NCBI GenBank assembly: GCA_001874305.1
Contig: MPCU01000005.1
Span: 248,001 to 312,000 of the forward strand
DNA length: 64,000 bases
Reading direction: 5' to 3'
From: Bacteriovorax sp. MedPE-SWde
GTDB lineage: Bacteria; Bdellovibrionota; Bacteriovoracia; Bacteriovoracales; Bacteriovoracaceae
Shown: positions 51,008 to 60,318 of the stretch, one piece after another
Layout of the letters: the number at the start of each line of letters is the position of its first letter
Numbering within the stretch: position 1 is the first letter of the stretch
The notes under the pieces: model-generated
Database searches by the model: none
What the model was told of the DNA's origin: nothing
What the model saw: only the letters and a program-made list of their open reading frames with translations
Program-made: the position numbers and the translations under genes

Positions 51008-51922
51008 GTGTTTAAAGTAAATAATGTTTCAAAGAAATTTCGTAATGATTTTTGGGAAAAAGATTTCTTCGCGTTGGAGGATGTCTCATTTGAGATAAAC
51101 CCAGGTGAAATAGTCGGTTTTCTTGGTGCAAATGGTGCGGGCAAGACAACTTTCTTAAAAATTCTTCTACGCTTTATTAGTACGACGAGTGGAGAAGTTG
51201 AATTTTCAAAGGATTTAGGTGAAGGAAATGATGTCTTCGCTAATCTAGGTTATATGCCTGAGAGGCCTTACTATTATCCACATTTATCGGGTCGAGAATT
51301 CTTAGATTATTGTGGACGCTTACAAGACCTCGATAGTGAGACGATTAAAGAAAAATCGATATATTGGGCGAAAGAGTTAAAAATTGATTTTGCTCTGGAT
51401 CGTTTAATCAAGTCCTATTCTAAGGGAATGCTTCAGCGGCTTGGCTTTGTAAGTACTCTAATTCATGATCCTAAATTAATAATCTTAGACGAGCCTCTTT
51501 CTGGTTTAGATCCATTAGGAAGAAAGGAATTTAAGGACATTCTAGTAAGACTACATAAAGAAGGAAAAACAGTATTCTTTAGTTCTCATATTGTATCTGA
51601 TGTAGAAGAAATATGTCAGCGAGTAGTTGTCCTTGAAAAGGGGAAGCTAATGTATACAGGTGCCATTGATAACCTGATCCTGGATAATATAAAACCAGTA
51701 TATAATATATCTATAGTTAAAAATGTGTCCGTTCAAGAGAAGTACTCAAATGAGTATACCCATTCTAATGATGAATTATCATTTTTCGAAATCCCAATTA
51801 ATCAAAAAAATAGTTTCCTAGAAAAGCTTTTTCAAGATGGTGTTGAAATAGCGGGCGTAGAAAAGAGTAAAGTATCTCTTGAAAGTGTTATTTATAATCT
51901 ACAAGGAGAAGCTAAGTTATGA
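51008..51922 (+). CDS. ABC transporter ATP-binding protein (pilH position)
   Basis: 304 residues. Walker A GANGAGKTTFL, signature YSKGMLQR, Walker B LIILDEPLSGLDPLG and a His switch in FFSSHI; C-terminal 90 residues follow the ABC-2 exporter ATPase style. Start GTG 51008. Overlaps the permease gene by 4 bases. In Myxococcus the equivalent place holds pilH, an ATPase needed for pilus assembly; the role here is inferred from order. Confidence 0.93.
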   Translation: MFKVNNVSKKFRNDFWEKDFFALEDVSFEINPGEIVGFLGANGAGKTTFLKILLRFISTTSGEVEFSKDLGEGNDVFANLGYMPERPYYYPHLSGREFLDYCGRLQDLDSETIKEKSIYWAKELKIDFALDRLIKSYSKGMLQRLGFVSTLIHDPKLIILDEPLSGLDPLGRKEFKDILVRLHKEGKTVFFSSHIVSDVEEICQRVVVLEKGKLMYTGAIDNLILDNIKPVYNISIVKNVSVQEKYSNEYTHSNDELSFFEIPINQKNSFLEKLFQDGVEIAGVEKSKVSLESVIYNLQGEAKL

Positions 51923-52683
51923 AATTTCTTGTAGTAGCAAAGTATACATATAAAGAGTTAATAAAGAGTAAGGTTATGGTTATATCCGCTTGGGCCTCTC
52001 TATTATTATTAATATCGGTTTATGTAACTTCAGAGTTCTCTTATGGTAATCCCCAAAAGATAGCATTGGACTTCGGTCTAGGGGCTTCTTCAGTCCTGTC
52101 TGCAATTATTGCAATTTTTCTGGGGGGGAGTCTTATAAGTAAAGAGGTTGAAAGCCGAACGATATATATCGCCTTATCTCGACCTATTGATAGGGTAAAT
52201 TTCTTAATAGGTAAAATATTAGGGATGTCTTTAATTCTTGGCTTAAATATTTTGTTGATAAATACAGTATCGATAGCAGTTTATTTCTATTATGGTGGAG
52301 TCTTTGATTCTATAATTCTATTCTCTGTTGTATTTTCATTTTTAGAATCTTTAATAATTTTAATGATTGTCACAATGTTTAGTTTGTTTACGAATCAGAC
52401 AATTAGTATTGTAAACACTGTTATAATATATTTTTTAGGTCACGCAATACCAAGAAGTTTTGATGTTCATTTTTTAAATGCTCGTCCTCTATTACTAAAA
52501 TTTGTTAAGGCCTATTCATATGTCTTTCCAAATTTAGATAAAATTAATATTCGCGACTTTGTTATTTATAAGAGAGGGATACCTACAGACTTTATAATGG
52601 GGGCCTTTGTATACGCTGTCTCATACTGTATTATTCTCTTAATTATAAATAGCTATATATTTAGTAAAAAAGAATTGGAATAA
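51919..52683 (+). CDS. ABC-2 type permease (pilI position)
   Basis: 254 residues with about six membrane helices (near 20-38, 55-75, 100-125, 135-160, 165-185, 230-250), matching an ABC-2 permease partnered with the preceding ATPase. A conserved-looking GGSLISKEVESRTIYIALSRP loop links helices 2 and 3, as in this family. Corresponds by position to Myxococcus pilI. The substrate is unknown. Confidence 0.9.
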   Translation: MKFLVVAKYTYKELIKSKVMVISAWASLLLLISVYVTSEFSYGNPQKIALDFGLGASSVLSAIIAIFLGGSLISKEVESRTIYIALSRPIDRVNFLIGKILGMSLILGLNILLINTVSIAVYFYYGGVFDSIILFSVVFSFLESLIILMIVTMFSLFTNQTISIVNTVIIYFLGHAIPRSFDVHFLNARPLLLKFVKAYSYVFPNLDKINIRDFVIYKRGIPTDFIMGAFVYAVSYCIILLIINSYIFSKKELE

Positions 52684-52686
52684 TAT

Positions 52687-53460
52687 ATGGAGTATAACTT
52701 CTATTTAGCGTTTGCGACGATCTTTGGTCTTTTGGTGGGGAGTTTTCTTAATGTCCTCATTTATAGAATACCTCTTAAGAAGAACTTTGTTAATGATCGT
52801 TCTCACTGTACATCTTGCGACAAATTAATTTATTGGTATGAGAATATACCTGTCATCAGTTGGCTATTTTTGAAAGGGAAGTGTTCAAAATGTGGCGCTT
52901 CGATAAGTCCCCTATATCCAACTATAGAGTTAATAGTCGGTCTTATAGCATTTCTTCTTTTTCCAAAGCTAATTTCACTACAATCACTCACATCATTTAT
53001 ATTCTTCTTTTCTGTTGCATGTGCTTTCTTGGTTCATTTTGTAATTGATCTTAAACATAAAATACTACCGAATGGGATAAATATATATCTCGCTATTCTC
53101 TTTCTTGTTCATTCCATTTTTACTTATTCATACACATATTGGTTATTTGGCTTTCTTTTAGGCTTTGGATTTCCAGCTGGAGTAACTTGGCTTTTCTGGG
53201 TACTAAGAAAAAAAGAAGGACTGGGTGGTGGAGATATCAAACTATGGGCCGTACTTGGGATTATACTTGGTCCGTTTGGTGTGCTGCATAATATATTTCT
53301 AAGTTGTATGTTGGGTTCATTGATTGGACTCCCATTAATTGGTCTTAAGGTAATTAGTCGAAATACTCGCATACCGTTTGGACCATTTATTTTGATCATT
53401 GCATCTTTTCAAATATTTTTTCCTGATATCTTTAAATCATTTATTAGGTTGATCTTATAA
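52687..53460 (+). CDS. pilD: Prepilin peptidase PilD
   Basis: Aspartic membrane protease that cleaves and N-methylates prepilins. The N-terminal zinc pairs CTSC and CSKCG (about residues 38-70) are the methylase-domain signature; catalytic Asps are at HFVIDLKH and GGGDIKLW. 257 residues with about seven membrane helices. 3 bases after the permease gene. Confidence 0.95.
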   Translation: MEYNFYLAFATIFGLLVGSFLNVLIYRIPLKKNFVNDRSHCTSCDKLIYWYENIPVISWLFLKGKCSKCGASISPLYPTIELIVGLIAFLLFPKLISLQSLTSFIFFFSVACAFLVHFVIDLKHKILPNGINIYLAILFLVHSIFTYSYTYWLFGFLLGFGFPAGVTWLFWVLRKKEGLGGGDIKLWAVLGIILGPFGVLHNIFLSCMLGSLIGLPLIGLKVISRNTRIPFGPFILIIASFQIFFPDIFKSFIRLIL

Positions 53461-53533
53461 AAAAACCAATAACTTCTTGAAATGCTGATACGATGCAAGG
53501 TATAATTTTTTAATAAGTACCAATCTCAATGGA

Positions 53534-54667
53534 ATGAACATGGACTTGAAGTCATTAAAACCACAGGACGTAGTTGATGGAGTAAAGGATCTCTTAGGTC
53601 TTTCCAGTAATAAAGTTGTGGGCGTTGATATAGGTTTAAGTTCAATTAAAGTAGCCGAAATGTCCAAGTCGGGAGACAGCTACAAGCTAACAAATTACGC
53701 ATCTATTGCCCTACCAGAGGGCGTACTCATAGAAGATGAAGTTCAAAAAGAAGATGAGTTAGTTGAAGCAATGACAACTGTCTTTGAAGAAATAGGTATA
53801 AAGGGAAAGAATATCTGCCTAGGTCTTTTTGGACCGAATACTGTTATGCGTAAGCTTCAGTTGGCCGGTGGTGATGCAGATGAAATTGAGGATCAAGTTC
53901 TTTGGGAAGCAGAGCAGTACCTACCGTTTCCCGTAGAGGAAAGTAATCTCGATCATTACGTTGTTGGTGAAAATAGCGGTGGTGGTGTAGATGTGATCGT
54001 TGCTGGCGTGAGAAGAGACGTCCTACTTACCTTTAAAGAAATAACTGAAAAAGCACAAGGTAAAGTCAAGATTATTGATCTTACTCCATTGGCCATTAGT
54101 AATATTTTTGAGCATGTCATGCTAGATGAAATCTATTCAGATGAAAATGAAGAAGGTGGAGACAGGTCTTGGCTCCTACTAGATGTAGGTGCACAAAAAA
54201 CGGAATGTATAATTTATAAAGATAGTATGCCAATTTTTACCAAAGAAATACCAATTGGTGGTTCGATGGTAACGGAAGAAATACAAAGACAATTAGGTGT
54301 TAACTTTGAAGAAGCTGAAGATCTTAAAGTTACAACAGATGAAAATGGAAACCTACCTGAAGAAGTCGCTCAGATTGTTAAAGAAATAAATGAATCGTTT
54401 TTCAACGAGATCAAGAAAACAATAGACTTCTATTCAAGTTCGACTTCAGATGATTCTCTAGTCGAGTGTTATGTAACAGGTGGAAGTGTCCAATTACCAG
54501 GAATTTTAGAAGGGCTAACAGATGCACTAGGTATAGATGTTTCTGTATTTAATCCTTTTCGAGCTATTGACTACGATACAAAGAATATTGATGAAGATGA
54601 ACTCAATGAAATTGCCTATAAGGGAGTTGTTGCTCTTGGGTTAGGAATGAGGGAGCTTTCGTCATGA
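53534..54667 (+). CDS. pilM: Type IV pilus assembly protein PilM
   Basis: Cytoplasmic actin-like protein that binds the N-terminus of PilN and links it to the motor ATPases. Actin-fold motifs: VVGVDIGLSSIKVAE near residue 26 and LLLDVGAQKTECI, then VTGGSVQLPGI. 377 residues. The start (ATG 53534 or 53540) lacks a strong ribosome site. Overlaps pilN by 4 bases. Confidence 0.95.
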   Translation: MNMDLKSLKPQDVVDGVKDLLGLSSNKVVGVDIGLSSIKVAEMSKSGDSYKLTNYASIALPEGVLIEDEVQKEDELVEAMTTVFEEIGIKGKNICLGLFGPNTVMRKLQLAGGDADEIEDQVLWEAEQYLPFPVEESNLDHYVVGENSGGGVDVIVAGVRRDVLLTFKEITEKAQGKVKIIDLTPLAISNIFEHVMLDEIYSDENEEGGDRSWLLLDVGAQKTECIIYKDSMPIFTKEIPIGGSMVTEEIQRQLGVNFEEAEDLKVTTDENGNLPEEVAQIVKEINESFFNEIKKTIDFYSSSTSDDSLVECYVTGGSVQLPGILEGLTDALGIDVSVFNPFRAIDYDTKNIDEDELNEIAYKGVVALGLGMRELSS

Positions 54668-55281
54668 TTGAAATTAACTTATTGGAGAAGAAGAAGCCTA
54701 TCCGCTTACCGGTTGTTGTCGGTATTGATTTAAATGAAGTTAGTATCAAGCCTCTTGTTTTCGCTTATATATTTAAGTTATGTGTGGATTGGTTTGTGAC
54801 TCCTAGTATTGGATCAGATGTAGCTGACCTTGAAATTAAGCAAAAGGGCTTACAGCAACAAGCAAGAAAAATACAAAAGGCCTTAAAAAAGAATAAGAGT
54901 TTGAATAAGAAGCTTGAACTCTTTGAAAGACAAATCCTAAAACTTAAGCAAAGAGAAGCTCAGGTCGAACAAGTTTTAAAACAAAAAACGAATCCGAAAA
55001 ATATTGTAACGGCCCTATCAAAAATCGTTCCTGATGATTTATGGTTCAACGAAGTTACTATCAATAAACAGCAGAGGCTAAAGATTGATGGAGGGGCCAT
55101 ATCATATAGAAGTGTAGGAGAGTTAATTAGTAAGGCCAATGAACTTGAGTTCTTTGGTGGCTCTATTATTATCAAAGATTCTCAAACAGAAGAAGAGAAG
55201 GTCTTTGGAGACACCTACAGATTACAAAAGTTTAAAATCGAAGGTGATATCTCTTCATATGGTGTTTTAGCAGATGATTAA
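54664..55281 (+). CDS. pilN: Type IV pilus assembly protein PilN
   Basis: Inner-membrane bitopic protein; the first residues MIEINLLEKK are the conserved INLL peptide that docks in PilM. One membrane helix (about 30-46), a coiled coil (about 58-105) and a ferredoxin-like periplasmic domain after it. 205 residues. 8-base overlap with pilO. Confidence 0.93.
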   Translation: MIEINLLEKKKPIRLPVVVGIDLNEVSIKPLVFAYIFKLCVDWFVTPSIGSDVADLEIKQKGLQQQARKIQKALKKNKSLNKKLELFERQILKLKQREAQVEQVLKQKTNPKNIVTALSKIVPDDLWFNEVTINKQQRLKIDGGAISYRSVGELISKANELEFFGGSIIIKDSQTEEEKVFGDTYRLQKFKIEGDISSYGVLADD

Positions 55282-55930
55282 ATTAATTAATAAGCTCTAT
55301 TTATTTATCTTTTTGTGGGCCGGATTTGGAGTCTACGAAGCCTATGAATTTAGTACTACGGAAAGAGAGCGTATTGAAAGCTCAATTCAAAGCTTAGAAG
55401 TTAAGATAAGAAAAGGTAGAAAAGAAAAAAAGAAGATTGGTAAGTACTTAAAAAATATTACCCAAAAGAAAAAAGAAATTGAACAAGTTGCGCTACAGAT
55501 TGAAAAGATACAAAAGAAGCTGCCAAGTAAGGTTGCCGATTCTGAAAATATAAAGTTTGTTAGGGATATATCGAACTCTCTTAAAATTAGAAAAGTAAAT
55601 ATTGTTCCAGGTAAAGATGTCGATAATGGCTTCTATATTACAAAGTCCTATAACTTTGAAGGTGTAGGAACATACCTCCAGTTCCTACTTTTAGTTGAGA
55701 AAATAGCAGAGTCGGAAAGAATATTAAATGTAAGAAATATTAACTTAAAGAGAATACCTTCTAAGAAGCGTGGCCGATATGAATTGGTCACTCTAAAAGC
55801 GGGAATAGAAAGTTATAGATATAATGCTGCTCATAAAGAAGATCGCGGTATTCAAAATATTGAAAAAGACTTTCTGGAAAGTCAGAAAAAGAAAAAACCT
55901 AAAAAGAGAAGAAGAAGGAAGAAGAGATAG
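55274..55930 (+). CDS. pilO: Type IV pilus assembly protein PilO
   Basis: Partner of PilN. One N-terminal membrane helix (about 5-22), coiled coil (about 30-80, with KVRKGRKEKKK-type charged heptads) and a PilO-like periplasmic fold (ENIKFVRDISNSLKIRKVNIVPG). 218 residues; the last 20 are an unusual string of Lys and Arg. Directly abuts pilP. Confidence 0.92.
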   Translation: MIKLINKLYLFIFLWAGFGVYEAYEFSTTERERIESSIQSLEVKIRKGRKEKKKIGKYLKNITQKKKEIEQVALQIEKIQKKLPSKVADSENIKFVRDISNSLKIRKVNIVPGKDVDNGFYITKSYNFEGVGTYLQFLLLVEKIAESERILNVRNINLKRIPSKKRGRYELVTLKAGIESYRYNAAHKEDRGIQNIEKDFLESQKKKKPKKRRRRKKR

Positions 55931-56365
55931 ATGATGAAGAAAATTATTCTATTTACATTCATTATGGCCTCAAGTCCTTCCTATTCTTCGACGCTATCTC
56001 TGAAGTCTCGATTAAAGAATTTTAGAGACCCATTTAAGAGAAATATCTTAAAGAGAACGAAAAAGGGTAGAAACAAGAAAGTTGTACAAACTTACTTTAG
56101 TAATAAAATTAGTATTGAGAACGTTGCGATAGAAGATTTAAAGATCGTAGGTGTATATCTTGGTAAGGAAAGACGAGCAATTGGTCTTCAAATATCAAAG
56201 GCCGAAAAGGCCGAGCCATTTATCATAAAAGAAGGGATGAAGGTCGGTCCAGATGCTGTTGAGGTTAAAGCAATACTTCCAGGTGGAATTGTATTAGTTG
56301 AAAAGGTCGTTAATGTTTATGACGAAGAAGAATATCTCGAAACTATTATTCCTGTATCCGAGTAA
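55931..56365 (+). CDS. pilP: Type IV pilus assembly protein PilP
   Basis: Periplasmic protein bridging PilN/PilO to the PilQ secretin. The C-terminal HR-type beta domain is seen from about residue 60 (LKIVGVYLGKERRAIGLQI, then FIIKEGMKVGPDAVEVKAI). 144 residues, with an N-terminal signal peptide (about 1-19) ending YSS. Unlike typical PilP it has no lipobox Cys, so it is probably not a lipoprotein. The start codon follows the pilO stop directly. Confidence 0.88.
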   Translation: MMKKIILFTFIMASSPSYSSTLSLKSRLKNFRDPFKRNILKRTKKGRNKKVVQTYFSNKISIENVAIEDLKIVGVYLGKERRAIGLQISKAEKAEPFIIKEGMKVGPDAVEVKAILPGGIVLVEKVVNVYDEEEYLETIIPVSE

Positions 56366-56451
56366 TTTTCTTTAGTTTAAAAATATATGCATAGTTTAAA
56401 GCTATGATACAATAAATATGTGTAATTAATGCATTTACTTATGGAAGAGTA

Positions 56452-58266
56452 ATGATGAAGAAAGGATTTCTGGTATTAGCACTACTAATCTCTAGTGCTA
56501 CCACATTTGCAACAAACCTACTTGCTATAAACTTTCAACAAAAAGATGAAGTTAGTCATTTAGATTTCTTGTTTGATAAACAACAAGTAAATATTAAGCG
56601 ATTTCATGTTGTTGATGATAAGCAAATTATCGTTGATATACCTGATGTTGAAGCGAGTGAGCGTGTTATGCGAGCATTTGATACTTCAGAGTTTTCAGGA
56701 AGTATCGTCTTTGTTTCGGCATATAAGAAACCAGGATCTTCTGGAGACATTAGAGTCGTTCTACAATTAAGAGATAACGTAAGATCTAAAATTGAAGTGA
56801 TCGGTAAGAGAGCAGTCCTTAAGGTTGAGAATAGATTTGGTGTTTTTTCAAAGAGAGATCTTAAACAAGATGTTGTCTTAAAGAAAAAATCAAAAGCAAA
56901 GAAGTTCGCATCAAAGATTAATATTCCAAAATCTCTTTCAGTTGAAGATATCCTTGAAAATATCACAATGTCAGGAAAGAAGAAGTATGTTGGTAAGAAG
57001 ATTACATTAAATGTTAAAAATATGGCCGTATCAACAGTAATTGAAATGATAGCTGATGCTTCCGGTTTCAATATCATTCAGTCTGACGATATTAATAAAT
57101 TAAAAACATTATCATTAAATCTCGTTAATATCCCATGGGATCAGGTACTTGATACAGTTTTAAACTTAAATGATCTTGTTGCTGAAAAAAATGGTTCAAT
57201 TCTTACTATAAAGACACTGAGTCAAGCAACTGATGAGCGTAAAGCTAAAGAGAGAGCATCAGCTCTTAAAACAAAAGCAGAACCATTAGTTACAAAGATA
57301 TTTCCAGTGAGTTATGCCAAGTCAAAAGACTTAGAGAAAATCTTTAAGGATTATCTAACTAAAGAGAGAGGGGCAATCTCAAGAGATGAGAGAACGAACT
57401 CAATCATCGTCAAAGATACCCAGGGAACAGTCGATAAGATTGAAAAAATCTTAAAGCTACTAGATACACAAACACCACAGGTTTTAATCCAGTCAAAAAT
57501 TGTAGAAGTATTTGAAGACTATGCCAGAGAAGTCGGGTTAACTTCTGGGTTAAACTTTGGTTATGATCCAATTGGAGTTCAATCAGATTCTTCATCTGTA
57601 GTTGGAGCTACTCCAGGTACTACTGAGAATGGTGGTCCAGGTTTTAGTTTTTCTTCTGCACCATCTACCGGTACAAACGCTAGAAACTTATTTGGAATGA
57701 CTATTGGAAGGTTTGGAAGACTCTTCAATCTTAACTTTCAACTTCAATTATTAGAAAGTGAATCAAAAGGAAAAATTATAGCTTCTCCTAGAGTTGTTAC
57801 TAAGCACAATGTAAAAGCACAGCTTTCTTCATCTGATGAAACATCATACGTAGAAAGGGAAGGGACTGGAGAAGATGCAACGGTAACCTTTAAGAACAAG
57901 GAAGCTAAGTTAGACCTCATCGTTACGCCTCTTGTGACAAATGATGGTGCGATTGATCTAGTAATTGAACTTGTAAAGGAACAGTTTGGTAACCGTCCAA
58001 GTGCTGATGCTCCACCAAATATTCAAAAGAGAAAGATTAGTACGAGTGTTCTTGTTGATAATGGTTCAACCATTGTACTCGGTGGTTTGTATAACTTTGA
58101 AAAAAGAGAATCACACTCTGGTGTGCCTTTCTTAAAAGATATTCCACTTGTTGGTTGGTTATTTAGAACACCTCATAATCCTCAAACAACTAAGCAAGAG
58201 CTTGTTATTTTTATTACTCCAAGAATTGTGAATCAGGAAAAAGCTGGTTTAGTAAATAGTATTTAA
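56452..58266 (+). CDS. pilQ: Type IV pilus secretin PilQ
   Basis: Outer-membrane multimeric channel for the pilus. Signal peptide (1-20), an AMIN domain (about 25-125, binds peptidoglycan), N0/N1 domains (about 165-345, including VIEMIADASGFNIIQSDDINKLKTL), and the secretin core (about 360-595) with VLIQSKIVEVFEDY and the late VPFLKDIPLVGWLFR box. 604 residues. Last of the pilMNOPQ run. Confidence 0.96.
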   Translation: MMKKGFLVLALLISSATTFATNLLAINFQQKDEVSHLDFLFDKQQVNIKRFHVVDDKQIIVDIPDVEASERVMRAFDTSEFSGSIVFVSAYKKPGSSGDIRVVLQLRDNVRSKIEVIGKRAVLKVENRFGVFSKRDLKQDVVLKKKSKAKKFASKINIPKSLSVEDILENITMSGKKKYVGKKITLNVKNMAVSTVIEMIADASGFNIIQSDDINKLKTLSLNLVNIPWDQVLDTVLNLNDLVAEKNGSILTIKTLSQATDERKAKERASALKTKAEPLVTKIFPVSYAKSKDLEKIFKDYLTKERGAISRDERTNSIIVKDTQGTVDKIEKILKLLDTQTPQVLIQSKIVEVFEDYAREVGLTSGLNFGYDPIGVQSDSSSVVGATPGTTENGGPGFSFSSAPSTGTNARNLFGMTIGRFGRLFNLNFQLQLLESESKGKIIASPRVVTKHNVKAQLSSSDETSYVEREGTGEDATVTFKNKEAKLDLIVTPLVTNDGAIDLVIELVKEQFGNRPSADAPPNIQKRKISTSVLVDNGSTIVLGGLYNFEKRESHSGVPFLKDIPLVGWLFRTPHNPQTTKQELVIFITPRIVNQEKAGLVNSI

Positions 58267-58267
58267 T

Positions 58268-59140
58268 ATGTCAGACTACTCTAATTTGATTGAAAAATAT
58301 TCTGAAAAGTTAAGCAAAGACCCTCTTTCAAAGGTCTTTGCTCCACTTGGTGAAATATATAGAAAATTAGGTATGTATGAAAGAGCTCTCAGTGTCTATG
58401 ATATGGGACTCAAGCACAATCCTGACTATACTCTCGGGCAAGTTGGTCTATCTCAATGTTATTATGATCTGGAACAATACCAAAGAGCATATAACGTCTT
58501 AAAGCCACATTTTAAATACAATGCAGATAATATAAAGTACCTTAAGCTCTTTGCTAAGGTCTGTGATCGATTAAATCTACTTGATGAGACTGTAAATATT
58601 CAAAAGGCGATTCTGTTCCTTGCTCCTAAAGATGCTGAGGCAGCAAATTACCTTATGGAGTACGAAGATAAGGCGACTTCGATAGTTGAAATGAGTGATA
58701 CAAAGTCATTTGATGTTGAAAAACTAGATGATGGTCTTAATGGCTGGACACAATTAAGTCTGGTAGAAAAAGAAACACAAGAAGAGGTCATCCTCGAAAA
58801 AAAACTTGTTGTGACAGAGGACACATCTGCACCAGTATTTAGTCATACATTGGTAGATTTATATCTGAAGCAAGGTGCTAAAGAAAAAGCTATAGCTCTT
58901 CTTGAAAAAGCCATTGAGGTAAATCCAAAAGATTCTAAAGTCATTGAAAGACTCTCAACGCTGAGATCTGAAACAGAAGAAGCGAGAAGTACTGGACATG
59001 ACGATCTCATGAAGGCATTTGATAGTAGATCAGAACAAATAAATAAGAGTGATGAAGACCAGTTAGAAAAAGTTACAATGGCCTTTAATCTATTTATGAA
59101 ACAAATTGAATTAAGAAGAGATACGGTATTAGGTCTATGA
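58268..59140 (+). CDS. TPR-repeat protein downstream of pilQ
   Basis: 290 residues, no signal peptide or membrane helix, so cytoplasmic. Several TPR units: KVFAPLGEIYRKLGMYERALSVYDMGLKHNP (about 20-50, first half shown by LGEIYRKLG), GLSQCYYDLEQYQRAYNVL (about 57-78) and LVDLYLKQGAKEKAIALLEKAI (about 197-218). It starts one base after the pilQ stop codon and may assist pilus assembly, but it is not a lipoprotein like the Tgl pilotin. Overlaps aroQ by 4 bases. Confidence 0.85.
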   Translation: MSDYSNLIEKYSEKLSKDPLSKVFAPLGEIYRKLGMYERALSVYDMGLKHNPDYTLGQVGLSQCYYDLEQYQRAYNVLKPHFKYNADNIKYLKLFAKVCDRLNLLDETVNIQKAILFLAPKDAEAANYLMEYEDKATSIVEMSDTKSFDVEKLDDGLNGWTQLSLVEKETQEEVILEKKLVVTEDTSAPVFSHTLVDLYLKQGAKEKAIALLEKAIEVNPKDSKVIERLSTLRSETEEARSTGHDDLMKAFDSRSEQINKSDEDQLEKVTMAFNLFMKQIELRRDTVLGL

Positions 59141-59574
59141 AAAAATTCTTTGTCATTAACGGACCAAACCTCAATATGTTGGGTACCAGAGAAATTGAAA
59201 TATATGGAAAAATGGGCCTTTCTGAAATAGAAGAATATACCAAAAAGACCATTGCGTCTCATGACAAAACTATTGAACAGACTTGGTTTCAAAGTAATAG
59301 TGAAGAAGAAATCATTAATAAAATTCACGAGTTAACTAAAGAAAATATCGAAGCGCTGATCATTAATCCAGCAGCATTCTCTCATACCAGCGTGGCAATT
59401 CTTGACGCGTTGAGTATTTTGAGCTGTCCTATTATTGAAGTACACTTATCTAACACGAATAGAAGGGAAGAGTTTAGGCAGAGAAAAATTACTGCCAAAT
59501 CATCAACCGCTGTGATAGAAGGGATGGGATATAAGGTCTATGCATTGGCCATATTATCTCAAATACTGAAATAA
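59137..59574 (+). CDS. aroQ: Type II 3-dehydroquinate dehydratase
   Basis: Dehydrates 3-dehydroquinate in the shikimate pathway, upstream of AroE, also in this window. Motifs NGPNLNMLGTREIEIYG (catalytic Tyr), NPAAFSHTSVAI, EVHLSNTNRREEFRQ. 145 residues, normal for the dodecameric type II enzyme. The ATG overlaps the TPR gene stop by 4 bases. Confidence 0.95.
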   Translation: MKKFFVINGPNLNMLGTREIEIYGKMGLSEIEEYTKKTIASHDKTIEQTWFQSNSEEEIINKIHELTKENIEALIINPAAFSHTSVAILDALSILSCPIIEVHLSNTNRREEFRQRKITAKSSTAVIEGMGYKVYALAILSQILK

Positions 59575-59584
59575 GGACGATTTA

Positions 59585-60157
59585 ATGGAATTTCAAACTA
59601 CAGATTTTAGAAAAAACCTTAAAGTTGAGGTTGATAATAAGCCATACCTCATGATTAAGTGTGATTTTACTAACCCTGGAAAAGGTTCAGCTTTCTATAA
59701 AGTTAAGCTTAAAAACCTTGAATCAGGAACTGTAATTGAAAGAACATATAAGTCAGGTGTTTCAACAGGTGTAATGAAGCCAGACCTTGTAGAAAAAGAA
59801 GTGGAGTATATGTATTCAGATCCAGATGGATTTAACTTCATGGATCAAAGTAACTATGAGTCTATTCACGTAAGAACTGATCAAGTAGGCGATTCAGCTA
59901 ATTACCTCCAAGAAGGTATTAAATTAGAACTATTATATTACAAAGGTAACCCAATCTCTATTGAACTACCTAACTTTGTAGAACTTGTTGTGACACAAAC
60001 TGATCCAGGTCTAAAAGGTGATACAGCATCAGGTGGTCTTAAGAAAGCAGTAATGGAAACTGGTTTACAGGTTAATGTTCCTCTATTTATTAAAGAAGAA
60101 GAACTATTAAGAATAGATACGAGAACTGGTGAATATGTAGAGCGTGTAAACAAATAA
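59585..60157 (+). CDS. efp: Elongation factor P
   Basis: Helps ribosomes past polyproline stalls. KOW-like domain I carries Lys33 in NPGKGSAF (the residue modified in many bacteria), and the S1/OB-like C-terminal end includes GEYVERV. 190 residues. AGGA lies upstream of ATG 59585. The aroQ-efp pairing is common. A strong terminator follows. Confidence 0.96.
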   Translation: MEFQTTDFRKNLKVEVDNKPYLMIKCDFTNPGKGSAFYKVKLKNLESGTVIERTYKSGVSTGVMKPDLVEKEVEYMYSDPDGFNFMDQSNYESIHVRTDQVGDSANYLQEGIKLELLYYKGNPISIELPNFVELVVTQTDPGLKGDTASGGLKKAVMETGLQVNVPLFIKEEELLRIDTRTGEYVERVNK

Positions 60158-60187
60158 TAAGTAATTTAAGAAATATAATTTTTGAAG

Positions 60188-60218
60188 AAAGGGCCTTTTT
60201 ATAGGGCCCTTTTTTTTT
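60188..60218 (+). terminator. Rho-independent terminator after efp
   Basis: Stem AAAGGGCC / GGCCCTTT (60188-60195 and 60205-60212) with a 9-base loop and a T-run to 60218. Ends the run that started at pilM or earlier. Confidence 0.94.
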
Positions 60219-60318
60219 GTGTTTTCAGTAGGCAAATCTGCCTCAAGGCCTTCAGTTAAAGGAGTATGGTCTATAATAATATAGCGTACTTATGTCCAAA
60301 TTTTGTATTGGAGTGACT

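Noticed and set aside
56387-56411. CATAG / CTATG repeat before pilQ
   Set aside because: Only 5 bp, AT-rich, without a T-tract; chance level in this genome.
58843-59328. 161-residue minus-strand frame across the TPR gene and aroQ
   Set aside because: Overlaps two well-supported genes and has no ribosome site or recognised motif.
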